Below are positions 31,568 through 32,088 of a stretch of 32,088 bases of DNA, one piece after another; position 1 is the stretch's first letter, and each line of letters opens with the position of its first letter. Origin of the DNA: a virus; the IMG/VR virus record IMGVR_UViG_3300034179_000029, positions 1 to 32,088 of that record; one strand, 5' to 3'. A program made the position numbers and the translations under genes. Under the pieces are notes generated by a model. It did not search any database. It had not been told where the DNA came from and saw only the letters and a list, made by a program, of their open reading frames with translations.

Positions 31568-31868
31568 TATAAATCCTTATCGTATCTAGTGTAAATTTCT
31601 TTCTAGAACATTTTTCAATAGTTGGTATTATCAAATCTTTTAAATAACTAACGTGCTCCTCATCATCCCCAACAAGTAATATAAACAACATAGAAAATAA
31701 ATATGCAAACATAGATATACCTATAGCTATATTATGAGAAAACCTGATAAATAACAACGGGATCCAGAAAAATGGATTAATTATTGATACTATAGATGTA
31801 ACTAGAAAATACATAGATATAACAATAATAGCTTTTGAGATATAAAATTTTCTTTTATAGATTCTCAT
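31551..31868 (-). CDS. Small membrane protein (105 aa)
   Basis: Two hydrophobic stretches (IVISMYFLVTSIVSIINPFFWIP region and ISMFAYLFSMLFILLVG) after a basic start MRIYKRKFYISK, with a polar C-terminal tail (VSYLKDLIIPTIEKCSRKK). ATG 31868 follows the TAG of the upstream gene with no gap. Likely an inner-membrane protein with a cytoplasmic tail. Function unknown. Confidence 0.55.
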   Translation of the reverse strand: MRIYKRKFYISKAIIVISMYFLVTSIVSIINPFFWIPLLFIRFSHNIAIGISMFAYLFSMLFILLVGDDEEHVSYLKDLIIPTIEKCSRKKFTLDTIRIYNDSRR

Positions 31869-32060
31869 CTAAATACCTTTCTTTTTTATCTCACTTGTAA
31901 GACTTTTAATAGAAACGTCTAGATTCCCAATATCATAATAGAAATCATTTAAACCATTAGTCAATAATATTGCAGATATCAATAATATGCAAACGATTGT
32001 TATTCCTGCTATTAAACATAACCATATATTAATCCCAGGATATGATAGACATTTATACAT
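31869..32060 (-). CDS. Small single-pass membrane protein (63 aa)
   Basis: One long hydrophobic segment (IWLCLIAGITIVCILLISAI) near residues 12-31 and a polar C-terminus (YDIGNLDVSIKSLTSEIKKK). AGGAATA lies upstream. It ends in TAG, showing that TAG is a normal stop here. It is directly followed by the next membrane gene, so the two may act together. Function unknown. Confidence 0.5.
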   Translation of the reverse strand: MYKCLSYPGINIWLCLIAGITIVCILLISAILLTNGLNDFYYDIGNLDVSIKSLTSEIKKKGI

Positions 32061-32088
32061 AAAAAATATTCCTATGATTCCTTGTATC

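Noticed and set aside
1-32088. tRNA genes, CRISPR arrays, insertion sequences and attachment sites
   Set aside because: No cloverleaf with the usual T-loop bases, no regularly spaced repeats and no transposase or integrase were seen; a dedicated scan was not possible here.

Overview
This window looks like the tail/baseplate region of a large, very A+T-rich contractile-tailed phage (myovirus, probably a jumbo phage). The evidence is a recognisable sheath, tube, gp25-like and J-like baseplate proteins, a gpI-like protein, a PAAR-like spike tip and a ~1,570-residue tape measure. Arg is mostly AGA and Ile often ATA. Genes are tightly packed, with Shine-Dalgarno sites of the AGGAG type. TAA, TGA and TAG all end genes, so the genetic code looks standard. 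No host can be named from the sequence.

Layout. Positions 1-1895 (minus strand) hold an operon of small membrane proteins plus a metallophosphoesterase broken by a stop codon. It contains a partly decayed tandem duplication of a two-gene module. Positions 2006-10567 (plus) hold an unrecognised virion-like protein, a PAAR-like tip, a zinc-ribbon protein, a Cys-rich small protein and an acidic 502-residue protein. They continue with a primase/LigD-like polymerase domain, a coiled-coil protein and baseplate/fibre-associated proteins. Positions 10602-11303 hold a lone minus-strand gene. Positions 11468-20946 (plus) hold sheath, tube, a gp26-like assembly protein with a probable +1 frameshift extension, gp25, a pyrophosphatase-like protein, baseplate proteins including a J/gp6-like one, and one unknown. 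Positions 20943-27016 (minus) hold a tube-initiator-like protein and the tape measure. Positions 27123-28798 (minus) hold a small protein and an ATP-dependent DNA ligase with an N-terminal SET-like domain. Positions 28887-32060 are mostly small minus-strand genes (thioredoxin, membrane proteins, a DUF6899-like protein), with one plus-strand gene.

Regulation is unusually legible. Nine copies of a directional motif, consensus AGGACAAACTWTAAA, sit just upstream of transcription units, most of them directly after a hairpin terminator. They precede nearly all virion gene units, so they are probably late promoters. A different element (minus strand, CTATTATATATATTAAAT) lies upstream of three minus-strand non-structural units and may be an earlier promoter class. 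At 11371-11424 the two classes face each other.

The most interesting system is a possible split end-joining or repair kit: a LigD-polymerase-like gene (6087-6776) among baseplate genes and a SET-like/DNA-ligase fusion (27470-28798), the latter directly behind a late-type promoter. Other highlights are the +1 frameshift candidate, the pyrophosphatase-like protein between baseplate genes, and the duplicated and decaying membrane-protein module.
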